Assembly (NCBI GenBank): GCA_910577585.1
Contig: CAJTNN010000018.1
Location: forward strand, 1 to 59,769
Direction of reading: 5' to 3'
DNA from: an uncultured Muribaculaceae bacterium
GTDB taxonomy: Bacteria > Bacteroidota > Bacteroidia > Bacteroidales > Muribaculaceae
Length of the DNA: 59,769 nucleotides
In this document: one piece after another, positions 7,236 through 15,042 of the stretch
Position numbering within the stretch: position 1 is the first letter of the stretch
How the letters are laid out: each line of letters begins with the position of its first letter
Program-made: the position numbers and the translations under genes
The notes under the pieces: model-generated
What the model saw: the letters and a program-made list of their open reading frames with translations, nothing else
Database searches by the model: none
Told to the model about the DNA's origin: nothing

Positions 7236-9143
7236 ATGAACTACCTGTCAATGAAACACGCAGCCCCGCTGTCGCTGGCCATGTCGCTGGCACTCCTTGC
7301 GGGCTGCTCTGACCAGACTCCGCCGGCCGATGGCCTTGACGATGCCGGGCGGGTGGTATTGAGTTTTTCACGAAGCGGCGAAGAGGCTGCCGCACCGCTG
7401 CCGGAGGCTATGGATGTCTACGTGTTCCGTGGCGAGACGCTGGCAAAGATCCTGCATTCCGACCCCACCGGCGAGACACCGCTCAAAATCAAGAACGTGG
7501 GCGACGGAATGGTGTTCAGCACCTCAGGCATAGATCTTGATCTGGCTGAGGGGTCCACAAGTGTGGCCGACGCTTCGGCGCTCATGGTATATTGCGAGGA
7601 GGGGGCCACCTCTGCCCCGCTCTTCTATTCGGGTTATGCGGTGCTCGACGACGCTGTCTACGCCGCCGGAAAACTTGATGTGAGCATGATCCGCTCTGTA
7701 TCGCGCATAGATGTGGCCAACGCCGCCGGGCAGGGCATCGAGGTCAGCGAGGTCGTGATTGAGAATGCACCGTCGGCCACCTACGTCTTCCCTACCGGCA
7801 ATGTGCCTGAGGCCGCGACAATGCGCCTGTCGCAACACTTCGACGCCCCCTTCGAAGGGGTCAGGGAGGGTCTCTTCACCATCTTTGAGAGCGCCGGCCC
7901 GGTGAGCGTCAGAATCCGAGGCAACGCCGACGGAGTGCCCCTCGACATGACAGCCACTCTGAGCCGCGTGGAGCGCAACCGCATCTATACCCTCAATGTG
8001 GTCAGCACCGGACCGAAAGTCGAGGCCACTTTCAGCGTCAAAGACTGGGAGGAGGGTGACTCTGTAGAGGCTGCCCCCGACATGGGGAGAGGCATCGCCA
8101 TCGACCCGGAATATTCTGTCATCCCACAGGGTGTGAAGGTTGACTACGCCACCAACACCATCACCGTCCCCTCGCAGGGTGCCGAAGGGCTGCGCCTGGC
8201 CTTCCGCGCCGACACCAAGATTGAGCTCGCCTCAACTCAGGGACTCGACCACGGAGCATCACTGACCGAGAATCCGCTCATCACCCTCGACCAAGGATAT
8301 GTCAGCTCATTCAACCTCGACATCGCACCGCAGGGTAAGGGACGCCTCGGTTACGGCATAGTCCTCTCACTGCGCAACGCCCTCCTCGCGCAGAGCTATG
8401 ACTATGTGGAGATCAACGTCGAGCCCTCACCCTATCAGATCGAGACGGTGATGATAGGCGGCCATGAATGGATGTGCTTCAACGCCACCTCGGCCGACCT
8501 CGACGACCAGATATATATCCTCGACGGACTCGACAGCGTGGAGGAGATGTACAACCAGCGCTTTGCCGAGTCAGTGGGCAACTTCTTCCAGTACGGACGC
8601 CCCAACCCCTACTCACCCTGGACCTCCAACGACCCCAACGCCGTGGCACGCCCCGAAGGCTCTGCGCCGTGGGTGCGCCCGCAGGATATGCCCCTCCCCG
8701 AGGGGTATCATGTGGCCTCGTTTGATGAATGGGAGGACCTGATTCCGGCCGGAACCACCATACCGTCGGAATATGTGTGCCGCGCCGGCGAACGCATCCG
8801 CGCCACCGTAGTGACTCTGCCAGGCACACTCTCCACCACCCCGAGCGCCAATGTCAACAAGCAGAATTTCAAGATGCGGTATGTGCTCTTTGAATCGCTC
8901 GACAGCGGCAACAAACTCTTCGTGCCCATCTGCTCCAACAAATCAAACTCCACAGCCGAAGTGCCCGGCAATGTCAACGGCTACAAATACGACACACGCG
9001 TGACCTACTGGGTATCCAACGACCGCTGCGTATGGCTGATCGACTGGAAGACAGTGGATGGCCAGGATGGAGCCGCACTCTCGAGAAGCAACTGGAACTA
9101 CAATGGATTCTGCCCGGTGAGAGGCATCAAAGATGCAGATTGA
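7236..9143 (+). CDS. Fimbrillin-like lipoprotein with FISUMP-like C-terminal domain
   Basis: This 635-aa exported protein has a lipobox LAGC (Cys24), so it should be a lipid-anchored surface protein. Residues about 35-270 resemble the beta-rich modules of Bacteroidales fimbrillins and their anchors (a VVLSFSR strand, then MDVYVF). A second beta module follows at about 280-400. From about residue 408 the pattern GGHEWMCFN, PEGYHVASFDEW and a final GFCPVRGI resembles the Fibrobacter major-paralogous (FISUMP) domain found in fimbrial tip or adhesin proteins. It is the first gene of a three-gene operon. An adhesin or pilus-tip role is inference. An alternative start is the ATG at 7251. Confidence 0.8.
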   Translation: MNYLSMKHAAPLSLAMSLALLAGCSDQTPPADGLDDAGRVVLSFSRSGEEAAAPLPEAMDVYVFRGETLAKILHSDPTGETPLKIKNVGDGMVFSTSGIDLDLAEGSTSVADASALMVYCEEGATSAPLFYSGYAVLDDAVYAAGKLDVSMIRSVSRIDVANAAGQGIEVSEVVIENAPSATYVFPTGNVPEAATMRLSQHFDAPFEGVREGLFTIFESAGPVSVRIRGNADGVPLDMTATLSRVERNRIYTLNVVSTGPKVEATFSVKDWEEGDSVEAAPDMGRGIAIDPEYSVIPQGVKVDYATNTITVPSQGAEGLRLAFRADTKIELASTQGLDHGASLTENPLITLDQGYVSSFNLDIAPQGKGRLGYGIVLSLRNALLAQSYDYVEINVEPSPYQIETVMIGGHEWMCFNATSADLDDQIYILDGLDSVEEMYNQRFAESVGNFFQYGRPNPYSPWTSNDPNAVARPEGSAPWVRPQDMPLPEGYHVASFDEWEDLIPAGTTIPSEYVCRAGERIRATVVTLPGTLSTTPSANVNKQNFKMRYVLFESLDSGNKLFVPICSNKSNSTAEVPGNVNGYKYDTRVTYWVSNDRCVWLIDWKTVDGQDGAALSRSNWNYNGFCPVRGIKDAD

Positions 9144-9169
9144 CCTGTCCATAAGCAGAACTTTCGAAG

Positions 9170-11026
9170 ATGAAACTGACCAAAGCAATACCGTCGATTC
9201 TGACAATACTGGCCCTGACGGCCTGCTCTGACGAGAGCCTGACCGATGAGATAGCCGGCAATCTCCCCGACGGCTCCGCCACTTTCCTGATCAGCACACC
9301 GGCGCAATATGCCATCGAGACCTCATCAAGAGCCGGCGAGGAGGAAGAGGATGGGGAGGAGACTCCCGACACTGCTCTGCCCCCCGGGGTGGCCGATCTC
9401 AAGTATCTTCTTGCTGACAGCGAGGGGAATATCATCGACCATCACTACTCTCATCTTGAGAGCGATTTCAGCCGCCTCACCCTCGAGGGGCTGCCGAGCG
9501 GCGACTATTCGCTGCTCTTCATGGCGGCCGGAGAGGGGTCGAGTTTGACTGACTCCTCATCGCCGATAACCATATCAGATGCATGGCTCACCAATCAGCA
9601 GGGTGCCTCGGCAGCCGATGCGGCGCTATATCACAAGCGCATCGACTTCTCGGTCAAAGCCGGCGCCCCGGCGCAGACGTGCGAAGTGGAGCTCGACCTG
9701 GCCCTGGCCAAGCTCGATGTGCGCATCAAGACCCCGAATGAATCGCTGCTGCGCTACATCAAGAGCGCTTCCGTCACCCTCACCAGCCCGGTGCCTGCCG
9801 ACCTCAACGCCGACGGCTCTTATGCCTCCGACATGACACTTGAGGCTTATCCGCTCACTGAATGCGCCGATTCATATTCATGCACTCTCTTTCCGGCCGA
9901 TAGCCCGGTGGAGGGATATGTGGATATCGTGTCGGAACTCGACAACGGCGACACATTCTCGACCCGCTACCCCTTCAGCGGACTGAAGATAGCCAAGGGA
10001 AAGGTGGCCCGCATTGATGTGGCCTACCGTCACCCCGAATCCAAGTCGGGGCGCCTATATGTGGGGGCCGACCAACTCTGGCGCTTCAGTACCGACACGA
10101 TGTTTATGGCCGATGAGCCGCAGGAGGTGTTCTACGACACTTCCATACGCTCTTTCTATGCCGATGAGCCGCTGCAATTCAGTGTCTCCGACCAGGGGAA
10201 GCTCGATGTGAAGCTATTCTCGCCAATCGGCGTGAAGAATGTGAGGGTACTCGGCCGATTCCGCAACATCAGCAGCGAGTGGGTAGACCTCGCCTACTTC
10301 GAGAGCATACCCCCCTTCATGGAGGGGAGTTTCGAATTGCCCGTGGTTAGCGCCGACTGCCTCTTCAAGACCCTCGGCGGACGCAACATCAGCATCCCTG
10401 CGCAGCCCTCGCTCGGCACACAGGATGTGGAGCTGAAGATAGAGAGCGACGACCCCTTCCTGGCCAAGATAGCCACCATCGACTCACATTGGTATATACG
10501 CTTCAGCAAATTCGGCGCCGACAGCGGCCACGCCTCGTGGCGGCACATGACTCCGATTCTCTGCCGCCACGGTGTGGCGCTGGCTCTGAACATGGCGTTT
10601 ATGTTTGCCTCGCCTGAGTTCAGCGCTGCCCTCGACACCTACGACGGCATACTGAAGGACAACTCCGGTAATCCGATTGACCTCGACGCACTGCGCACCA
10701 AGATACGCACCCACGGCGGTCTGCAGCTGGGACGCGTGGTGGGTGTGGGTGGTCTCGGCGGCGGACAGACCTATGGACTGGCCGACTACTGCTACACCGG
10801 CGTATACCACGATGCCACCGCTCCCGGCTCGAATCCGCACAACTACGCGCGCCAGGCAATGTTTCATGAATATGGCCACTGCCTGGGCTATAACCATTCA
10901 TCCAACATGACCTACGGCGACCAGTGGACCGTGCTCTGCGCCACAGTGTTTGTGGAGATGGGGCGCGACGGCAAACTGCCGGTGCCCAACCTCACCGATG
11001 TCACCTCGCTCCCCTATGAGCGCTAA
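9170..11026 (+). CDS. Fimbrillin-like lipoprotein with metzincin-type zinc protease motif
   Basis: This 618-aa lipoprotein has the signal MKLTKAIPSILTILALTAC (Cys19). The N-terminal 290 residues look like a fimbrillin or Mfa2/FimB-type anchor domain (LKYLLADSEGN, LTLEGLPSGDYSLLFMA, ALAKLDVRI). The C-terminal third contains HEYGHCLGYNH at residues 566-576. This fits HExxHxxGxxH, the zinc-binding signature of metzincin proteases; Met580 follows soon after, but a true Met-turn cannot be confirmed. It starts 26 bases after the upstream lipoprotein. A surface protease that processes a pilus or host target is a reasonable hypothesis, not shown. Catalytic Glu567 is present. Confidence 0.8.
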   Translation: MKLTKAIPSILTILALTACSDESLTDEIAGNLPDGSATFLISTPAQYAIETSSRAGEEEEDGEETPDTALPPGVADLKYLLADSEGNIIDHHYSHLESDFSRLTLEGLPSGDYSLLFMAAGEGSSLTDSSSPITISDAWLTNQQGASAADAALYHKRIDFSVKAGAPAQTCEVELDLALAKLDVRIKTPNESLLRYIKSASVTLTSPVPADLNADGSYASDMTLEAYPLTECADSYSCTLFPADSPVEGYVDIVSELDNGDTFSTRYPFSGLKIAKGKVARIDVAYRHPESKSGRLYVGADQLWRFSTDTMFMADEPQEVFYDTSIRSFYADEPLQFSVSDQGKLDVKLFSPIGVKNVRVLGRFRNISSEWVDLAYFESIPPFMEGSFELPVVSADCLFKTLGGRNISIPAQPSLGTQDVELKIESDDPFLAKIATIDSHWYIRFSKFGADSGHASWRHMTPILCRHGVALALNMAFMFASPEFSAALDTYDGILKDNSGNPIDLDALRTKIRTHGGLQLGRVVGVGGLGGGQTYGLADYCYTGVYHDATAPGSNPHNYARQAMFHEYGHCLGYNHSSNMTYGDQWTVLCATVFVEMGRDGKLPVPNLTDVTSLPYER

Positions 11027-11048
11027 AACTATCTACAACTCTCTGACC

Positions 11049-11426
11049 ATGAATATCTACCCACATATCACCCTCGCGCTGCTGCTCGCCATGCCGGCGG
11101 CTGCCTGCATGGCCGATGACTTCAACTATGATGATGATGCCACCGTAGAGATCACCGACGATGATTGGGGCGACCATGACCTAACCATCGGGATTGAGGA
11201 TATCACCACCGGAGTCAGTAGCCCGGCAGCCACACCGGAGCTGCAAGAGGCGGAGATTACCGTAGCCTGCGGTCACCTTGTGATTACCGCCCCGCGCGCG
11301 ATGACTCTGCCCATCTATCGGCTCGATATGCCTGCGGCTGAATACCTCAACCTCCCCGCCGGCACAACCTCAATCGAACTCCCCCACGGCATATACATCA
11401 TCGCGGGACGCAAATATATGCTCTGA
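11049..11426 (+). CDS. Small secreted protein of the surface operon
   Basis: This 125-aa protein has an N-terminal signal peptide (MNIYPHITLALLLAMPAAAC). Cleavage could be by signal peptidase I, or by lipoprotein peptidase at the Cys, although AAAC is a poor lipobox. An acidic Asp-rich stretch follows (FNYDDDATVEITDDDWGD). The C-terminus LPHGIYIIAGRKYML resembles the closing strands of Bacteroidales C-terminal sorting-like domains. The frame is open further upstream to 10950, inside the previous gene, but the signal peptide fixes the start at 11049. It begins 22 bases after the metzincin lipoprotein and is probably co-transcribed. Function is unknown. Confidence 0.7.
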   Translation: MNIYPHITLALLLAMPAAACMADDFNYDDDATVEITDDDWGDHDLTIGIEDITTGVSSPAATPELQEAEITVACGHLVITAPRAMTLPIYRLDMPAAEYLNLPAGTTSIELPHGIYIIAGRKYML

Positions 11427-11468
11427 CCCATCAGCCGGCGTATTCCATCGCCGAGCCCCAATTACAAT

Positions 11469-11517
11469 ACTATCAGCGGAAGCCACCTGCATCATGCAGA
11501 TGGCTTCCGCTGATAGT
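11469..11517. terminator. Long hairpin ending the surface operon
   Basis: A 24-bp stem with a single C/A mismatch (11469-11492 with 11494-11517) lies between two convergent genes. It has almost no loop and no U-tract on either side. It is probably a bidirectional terminator or mRNA end stabiliser. Confidence 0.7.
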
Positions 11518-11545
11518 CGTCTTACAGGGGGCGCTAAATTTCGGC

Positions 11546-12259
11546 TTAGTCAAGTAGTTCGATGAGGGCCGTGAGATTCAGTGCGGCGGGGATTGTGGCA
11601 CCGGGCTGGCTGAGTGCCGGGCGCGCCAGCGGTCCTATGGCGCAGCGGATGCGGATATGGCATCCCACCTTGGAGGGATTGCTGCGCAGGCCATATTGGG
11701 CGGCGTAGGGCCCTGAGAGCATCACCGGCATCATCCGCACGGCGCGTGACTCTGCCGGCGAATCGGCCAGAAGCAGATTGCCATCCTGATATGCGGCGTC
11801 GGTAGGGCTCCAGGCGCCGCATCTGGCTGCGGCCGGAAAACCGCCGGATGCATAATACCCCACGATGTAACCCTCGACCCAGACATCAGGCCACCCCGTG
11901 CCCCCATCCTGAAGGATATAGGCCACGTTGTAGGGGTCGGCATAGCTGCCATCGCCTCGTGGTGCCTCATCGGCGGGAGGCTCCGCATCCTCTGAGCCGG
12001 CATCACCCTCAGGTTGCCCATCATCGGGCGTGGAGGTGTCGGCATCTGTGGGAGCATCGGGGGAGTCAGGCGATGCATCGGAATCCTTGCCATCACCAAC
12101 GGCCGTGGGTGAGCCGGGTATCGGTTTCGGTTCGTGGTCGGGGTCCTGGCTGCATGCCCCAAGCAGCAGCATCACGCATAAAATGGCAGCGCACGCACCC
12201 CGCAGTCCTCTATAGAGGCAGCCGGGAGCGTGCGCGCTGATAAGGGTCGGAAATTTCAT
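11546..12259 (-). CDS. Lipoprotein with acidic linker and OB-like domain
   Basis: This 237-aa protein starts at 12259 with a signal peptide ending in the lipobox LLGAC. An acidic Pro/Asp/Glu-rich linker follows (about residues 38-100). The C-terminal part (GSYADPYNVAYIL, VWVEGYIVGYY) resembles the OB-fold DUF6359-type domain of Bacteroidetes surface proteins. The open frame reaches 12376, inside deoC, but the lipoprotein signal supports the shorter start. It begins 23 bases after the deoC stop, suggesting one transcript. Its link to deoxyribose metabolism is unclear. Confidence 0.7.
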   Translation of the reverse strand: MKFPTLISAHAPGCLYRGLRGACAAILCVMLLLGACSQDPDHEPKPIPGSPTAVGDGKDSDASPDSPDAPTDADTSTPDDGQPEGDAGSEDAEPPADEAPRGDGSYADPYNVAYILQDGGTGWPDVWVEGYIVGYYASGGFPAAARCGAWSPTDAAYQDGNLLLADSPAESRAVRMMPVMLSGPYAAQYGLRSNPSKVGCHIRIRCAIGPLARPALSQPGATIPAALNLTALIELLD

Positions 12260-12282
12260 AAAGTCTGAGCGGGAGAGTGGGG

Positions 12283-13161
12283 TCAGAAGAACTTCACCTC
12301 TTCGCCGGTCATGACGCTCAGCAGAGCGTTGGCAAGCGATGAGGCCCCGATGCGGAAGAGGTCGCGGTTGAGCCATTCATCGCCAAGCACCTCCTTGACA
12401 ATTGCATAATATTGCAGCGCCTCCTCGGCTGTGCGGATACCGCCGGCGGCCTTGAAGCCCACCTTGCGGCCAGTCTTCTGATAATACTGGCGGATGCTCT
12501 GGCACATCACCCAGGCAGCCTCGAGCGATGCTCCGGGATAGATTTTGCCAGTGGAGGTCTTGATGAAATCGGCGTCAGAGTACATTGCCAGCACCGATGC
12601 GCGGCGTATGTTCTCGGGAGTGCGCAGGGCGCCGGTCTCGAGAATCACCTTGAGTTTGGCACCGCGGGCAGTGTGCTTGAGCTCTACAATCTCGTCGCAG
12701 AGGGTCTCATAATCCTCATCAAGAAACTGACCGACATTCATGACGATATCCACCTCGTCGGCACCACCCTCGCGGGCGAGCGCCACATCGGCCACCTTCA
12801 CAGCCTGGAAAGTCTGGCTCGAGGGGAAACCTCCGGCCACCACGGCGATATCCACATCCTGGACATCGAGGTGCGTCTTCACCACCTCGGCGAAGTTGGA
12901 ATAGACGCAGATAGCGGCTACATTCTTGTATTGCGGATATTCATTGTCGAAGGCGTTGACACGCTCGGTGAATGCGGCCACACTGCGGTCGGAATCCTCT
13001 GTAGAGAGAGTGGTGAGGTCGATAGAACTGAAGAGATAGGCATACACTTCAGGAGAGGCATATTCGGGTGCCTTCTCCACAATCTTCTTCACTTCGGCTG
13101 CCACATGTTCGGGGTTGGTCTCAACCGGACACGCAGCAAATGCTTCCTGGTATTTATCCAT
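12283..13161 (-). CDS. deoC: Deoxyribose-phosphate aldolase
   Basis: DeoC cleaves 2-deoxyribose 5-phosphate to acetaldehyde and glyceraldehyde 3-phosphate in cytoplasmic deoxynucleoside salvage. The 292-aa protein has the Schiff-base Lys201 in DADFIKTSTGK, the helper lysine in GFKAAGGIR, and the aspartate-containing DEVDIVMNVG. Length fits the longer DeoC subgroup. A Bacteroides-type promoter lies at 13240-13271, predicting a leader of about 75 nt. A lipoprotein gene follows closely. Confidence 0.96.
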   Translation of the reverse strand: MDKYQEAFAACPVETNPEHVAAEVKKIVEKAPEYASPEVYAYLFSSIDLTTLSTEDSDRSVAAFTERVNAFDNEYPQYKNVAAICVYSNFAEVVKTHLDVQDVDIAVVAGGFPSSQTFQAVKVADVALAREGGADEVDIVMNVGQFLDEDYETLCDEIVELKHTARGAKLKVILETGALRTPENIRRASVLAMYSDADFIKTSTGKIYPGASLEAAWVMCQSIRQYYQKTGRKVGFKAAGGIRTAEEALQYYAIVKEVLGDEWLNRDLFRIGASSLANALLSVMTGEEVKFF

Positions 13162-13239
13162 AGTCGTCTATATCTATTTAATTTCAGGTTAAGGTTAAAT
13201 ATCTTCGCGGTTTCATAGAGCCACGCAGACTTACCCCTG

Positions 13240-13271
13240 CAAATCTAACAATTAAAATTGGATTCTGCAAC
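13240..13271 (-). promoter_or_regulatory. deoC promoter
   Basis: On the minus strand GTTG (13271-13268), a 20-base spacer and TAGATTTG (13247-13240) fit the -33/-7 pattern, with an exact -7 box. The geometry is identical to the tRNA-Gln promoter. Confidence 0.65.
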
Positions 13272-13345
13272 ATGCCATAGTCATAATACTGTAATGTCGG
13301 CTACGTCGGCGGCGGACTGAAAATTGGCCGGGAGGGGCGTCGGCG

Positions 13346-13377
13346 CTTGCATAAGGGGGCGAGATGTATTACCTTTG
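13346..13377 (+). promoter_or_regulatory. ruvC promoter
   Basis: CTTG (13346-13349), a 20-base spacer and TACCTTTG (13370-13377) fit the -33/-7 pattern. The expected transcription start is about 13382, 6 bases before the ATG at 13388. The in-frame ATG at 13364 lies inside the promoter and so is not the start. Confidence 0.65.
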
Positions 13378-13387
13378 CATCCAGCAT

Positions 13388-13975
13388 ATGGATGAAAAGG
13401 TAAAGAAATATGAACGGGTAATCATGGGGATTGACCCGGGAACCAATGTGATGGGATATGGCATATTGGGCATCAACGGCAAACGCCCGGAGGTGGTGGT
13501 GATGGGGGTAATCAAACTCTCAAAGTTCGAGAGCCATTATCTGCGTCTGCGACGCATCTTCGAGCGTGTGACAGGGCTTGTAGACCAATATCTGCCCGAC
13601 GAACTGGCCATCGAGGCGCCATTCTTCGGCAAGAATGTGCAGTCGATGCTGAAACTTGGGCGCGCGCAGGGTGTGGCAATGGCTGCCGTGCTCGCGCGCG
13701 ACATACCGATTGCCGAATATGCACCACTCTCGATCAAGCAGGCTGTCACCGGACGCGGCTCAGCCTCAAAAGAGCAGGTGGCCTCGATGCTGCAGCATAT
13801 ACTCAGCATTCCGAAGGATGAGATGCCGTCGCTGCTTGATGCCACAGATGCTCTGGCGGCCGCCTTGACCCACTTCTATGAAAGCAACAAACCGGCCATA
13901 GCCAAGGGTCCGTCGTCATGGGCGCAATTCCTTGCCCAACACCCCGACCGCGTGGCGCCGCGCCGCAACAAATAA
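13388..13975 (+). CDS. ruvC: Holliday junction resolvase RuvC
   Basis: RuvC nicks Holliday junctions bound by RuvAB during recombinational repair. The 195-aa protein shows the first catalytic Asp16 in MGIDPGTNVMGYG, the Glu in LAIEAPFFGKN and the C-terminal Asp pair in LLDATDALAAALTH. The start at 13388 (MDEKVKKYER) is chosen from the promoter position. The gene converges on the DUF4286-like gene, with only 55 bases between the stops. No ruvA or ruvB is nearby. Confidence 0.95.
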   Translation: MDEKVKKYERVIMGIDPGTNVMGYGILGINGKRPEVVVMGVIKLSKFESHYLRLRRIFERVTGLVDQYLPDELAIEAPFFGKNVQSMLKLGRAQGVAMAAVLARDIPIAEYAPLSIKQAVTGRGSASKEQVASMLQHILSIPKDEMPSLLDATDALAAALTHFYESNKPAIAKGPSSWAQFLAQHPDRVAPRRNK

Positions 13976-14030
13976 TCCTCCAAGATGTGGCAAGCGGGTG
14001 AGGCCGCATAGCCAAATCCTGAGGGGCCTG

Positions 14031-14360
14031 TCAGAGCGGCACCTCCTCAAGAATAGTGGCGAAGCAGAGGGCATGCTCCGCGCCGAAGCGCGCGGTATAG
14101 TCGCCCACCACCGGCTGCAGATAAGTCTCAGCCCAACGCGAGGCATCATCTTTCGACTCAAACTCAGTTTGGAAAGCGAAGCTGCAGGCCTGCGCAGCAA
14201 ATTCAGGGTCGCCGGGCACATCGGCCACCAATGTGAGCCGCGGCGCACGCGCCGGAGATTCGGCATTGACCAACCGCGGCAGCGCCTCAGAGCGCAGCCA
14301 ACTCAAGAAGTCAGTCTTCAGCGAAGGACTGACCATAAATGTAGTGTTGTAAATATACAT
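14031..14360 (-). CDS. DUF4286-like small protein
   Basis: This 109-aa cytoplasmic protein begins MYIYNTTFMVSPSL. The first strand, followed by FLSWLRSEALPRL, suggests the ferredoxin-like fold of the DUF4286 family, which is commonly encoded next to ruvC in Bacteroidetes. The exact function is unknown. The start at 14360 is preferred to the ATG at 14375, which only adds MLIKH. Repeat copy B lies 40 bases upstream. Confidence 0.8.
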   Translation of the reverse strand: MYIYNTTFMVSPSLKTDFLSWLRSEALPRLVNAESPARAPRLTLVADVPGDPEFAAQACSFAFQTEFESKDDASRWAETYLQPVVGDYTARFGAEHALCFATILEEVPL

Positions 14361-14399
14361 ATGCTTAATCAACAATTATCCTGTGATTAATAAACAATT

Positions 14400-14427
14400 G
14401 AAGTTGTTTAAACTTTTTACGAAAAAC
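14400..14427 (+). repeat. Short intergenic repeat, copy B
   Basis: GAAGTTGTTTAAAC, T-run, TACG, AAAAAC: nearly identical to copy A at 7195-7223, with one T fewer. An ATG follows 5 bases later, mirroring the layout at copy A. Confidence 0.75.
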
Positions 14428-14570
14428 ATAAAATGAAGGATTTTTTTCTTCAAGCGCAATCTTAATTAATATTTTGGCATCTTTCGCCCCTCTTCATCGG
14501 TCGCGATGCCCGCATCGCTCCCTCTTCGAGAGCCGAAACCTGCTCAAAATCTTAATTAACCTTGCACTTG

Positions 14571-14590
14571 AAAAAAGTTTAAACAACTTC
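14571..14590 (-). repeat. Short intergenic repeat, copy C (inverted)
   Basis: The minus strand reads GAAGTTGTTTAAACTTTTTT, matching the first 20 bases of copy A, and then diverges. It faces copy B across 143 bases. Confidence 0.7.
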
Positions 14591-14622
14591 ATTATCCCGG
14601 ATAAAATATGCGCAGAGGAAAT

Positions 14623-14655
14623 AAAAAAAACGGCATGTTTGTCACAAACACGCCG
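14623..14655 (-). terminator. Intrinsic terminator of tRNA-Thr
   Basis: A 12-bp stem with one A/C mismatch (14631-14642 with 14644-14655) is followed on the minus strand by eight T. It is a classical intrinsic terminator about 120 bases downstream of the tRNA. Confidence 0.85.
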
Positions 14656-14776
14656 CCAAAACAAAATTATGAAAAACATTCAACGCTTATACTGCCTGAG
14701 CAGTACCTTTCATTTATCCTATAATGCGCTTGTTGATAACCGCGCCGCAGCACGTCTGCGGGCGTCTCAACTTTAG

Positions 14777-14850
14777 AGCCTCTTGTCGGATTCGAACCAA
14801 CGACCCCGAGATTACAAATCACGTGCTCTGGCCAACTGAGCTAAAGAGGC
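14777..14850 (-). tRNA. tRNA-Thr (anticodon TGT)
   Basis: The minus strand gives a 74-nt cloverleaf. It has an acceptor stem GCCTCTT/AAGAGGC, a D arm GCTC/GAGC, an anticodon loop TTTGTAA, and a T arm GTTGG/CCGAC with TTCGAAT. Anticodon TGT reads ACA, threonine. The anticodon stem CGTGA/TCTCG contains a central T-T mismatch, which I recall as common in Bacteroidetes tRNA-Thr. CCA is not encoded. Confidence 0.95.
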
Positions 14851-14954
14851 AGGTGGGAGAGCTATCTGCATCGCAGTGCTCAACCTCATACCCTTGCTTC
14901 GATCAGGATCTGGGGGATTTTGAGGGAGCTACTCGTGCAGGACTCACCCGAGTG

Positions 14955-14984
14955 CAAAGTTAGGCATAAAAATTGATTTGCAAA
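14955..14984 (-). promoter_or_regulatory. tRNA-Thr promoter
   Basis: On the minus strand TTTG (14984-14981), an 18-base spacer and TAACTTTG (14962-14955) match both boxes exactly. The -33 box sits in the T-rich tail of the upstream terminator. The predicted leader is about 100 nt. Confidence 0.7.
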
Positions 14985-15017
14985 GAAAAATCCCCGGATA
15001 TTTTCAATCCGAGGATT
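14985..15017 (-). terminator. Terminator of the glycosidase gene
   Basis: An 11-bp stem with one mismatch (14989-14999 with 15007-15017), followed on the minus strand by TTTTTC, lies about 25 bases past the stop of the glycosidase gene. Confidence 0.8.
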
Positions 15018-15042
15018 ATAAAGTTAATGCAGTTTAATCATC

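Larger units (their letters stand above)
14376..14776. other. Repeat-containing intergenic region
   Basis: This 400-base AT-rich stretch has no convincing gene. It holds repeat copies B (14400-14427) and C (14571-14590, inverted) as an outward pair. It also holds two copies of AATCTTAATTAA between them, a 10-codon open frame right after copy B (14433-14465, MKDFFLQAQS), and the tRNA-Thr terminator (14623-14655). A GC-rich hairpin (14745-14761) is also present. Confidence 0.7.

Noticed and set aside
10950..11048. Upstream extension of the small secreted protein
   Set aside because: It lies within the metzincin lipoprotein gene in another frame and would bury the signal peptide.
13149..13157. 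TTATCCATA, close to a DnaA box
   Set aside because: A single imperfect copy inside the start of deoC; no cluster of boxes or AT-rich unwinding element, so no origin is claimed here.
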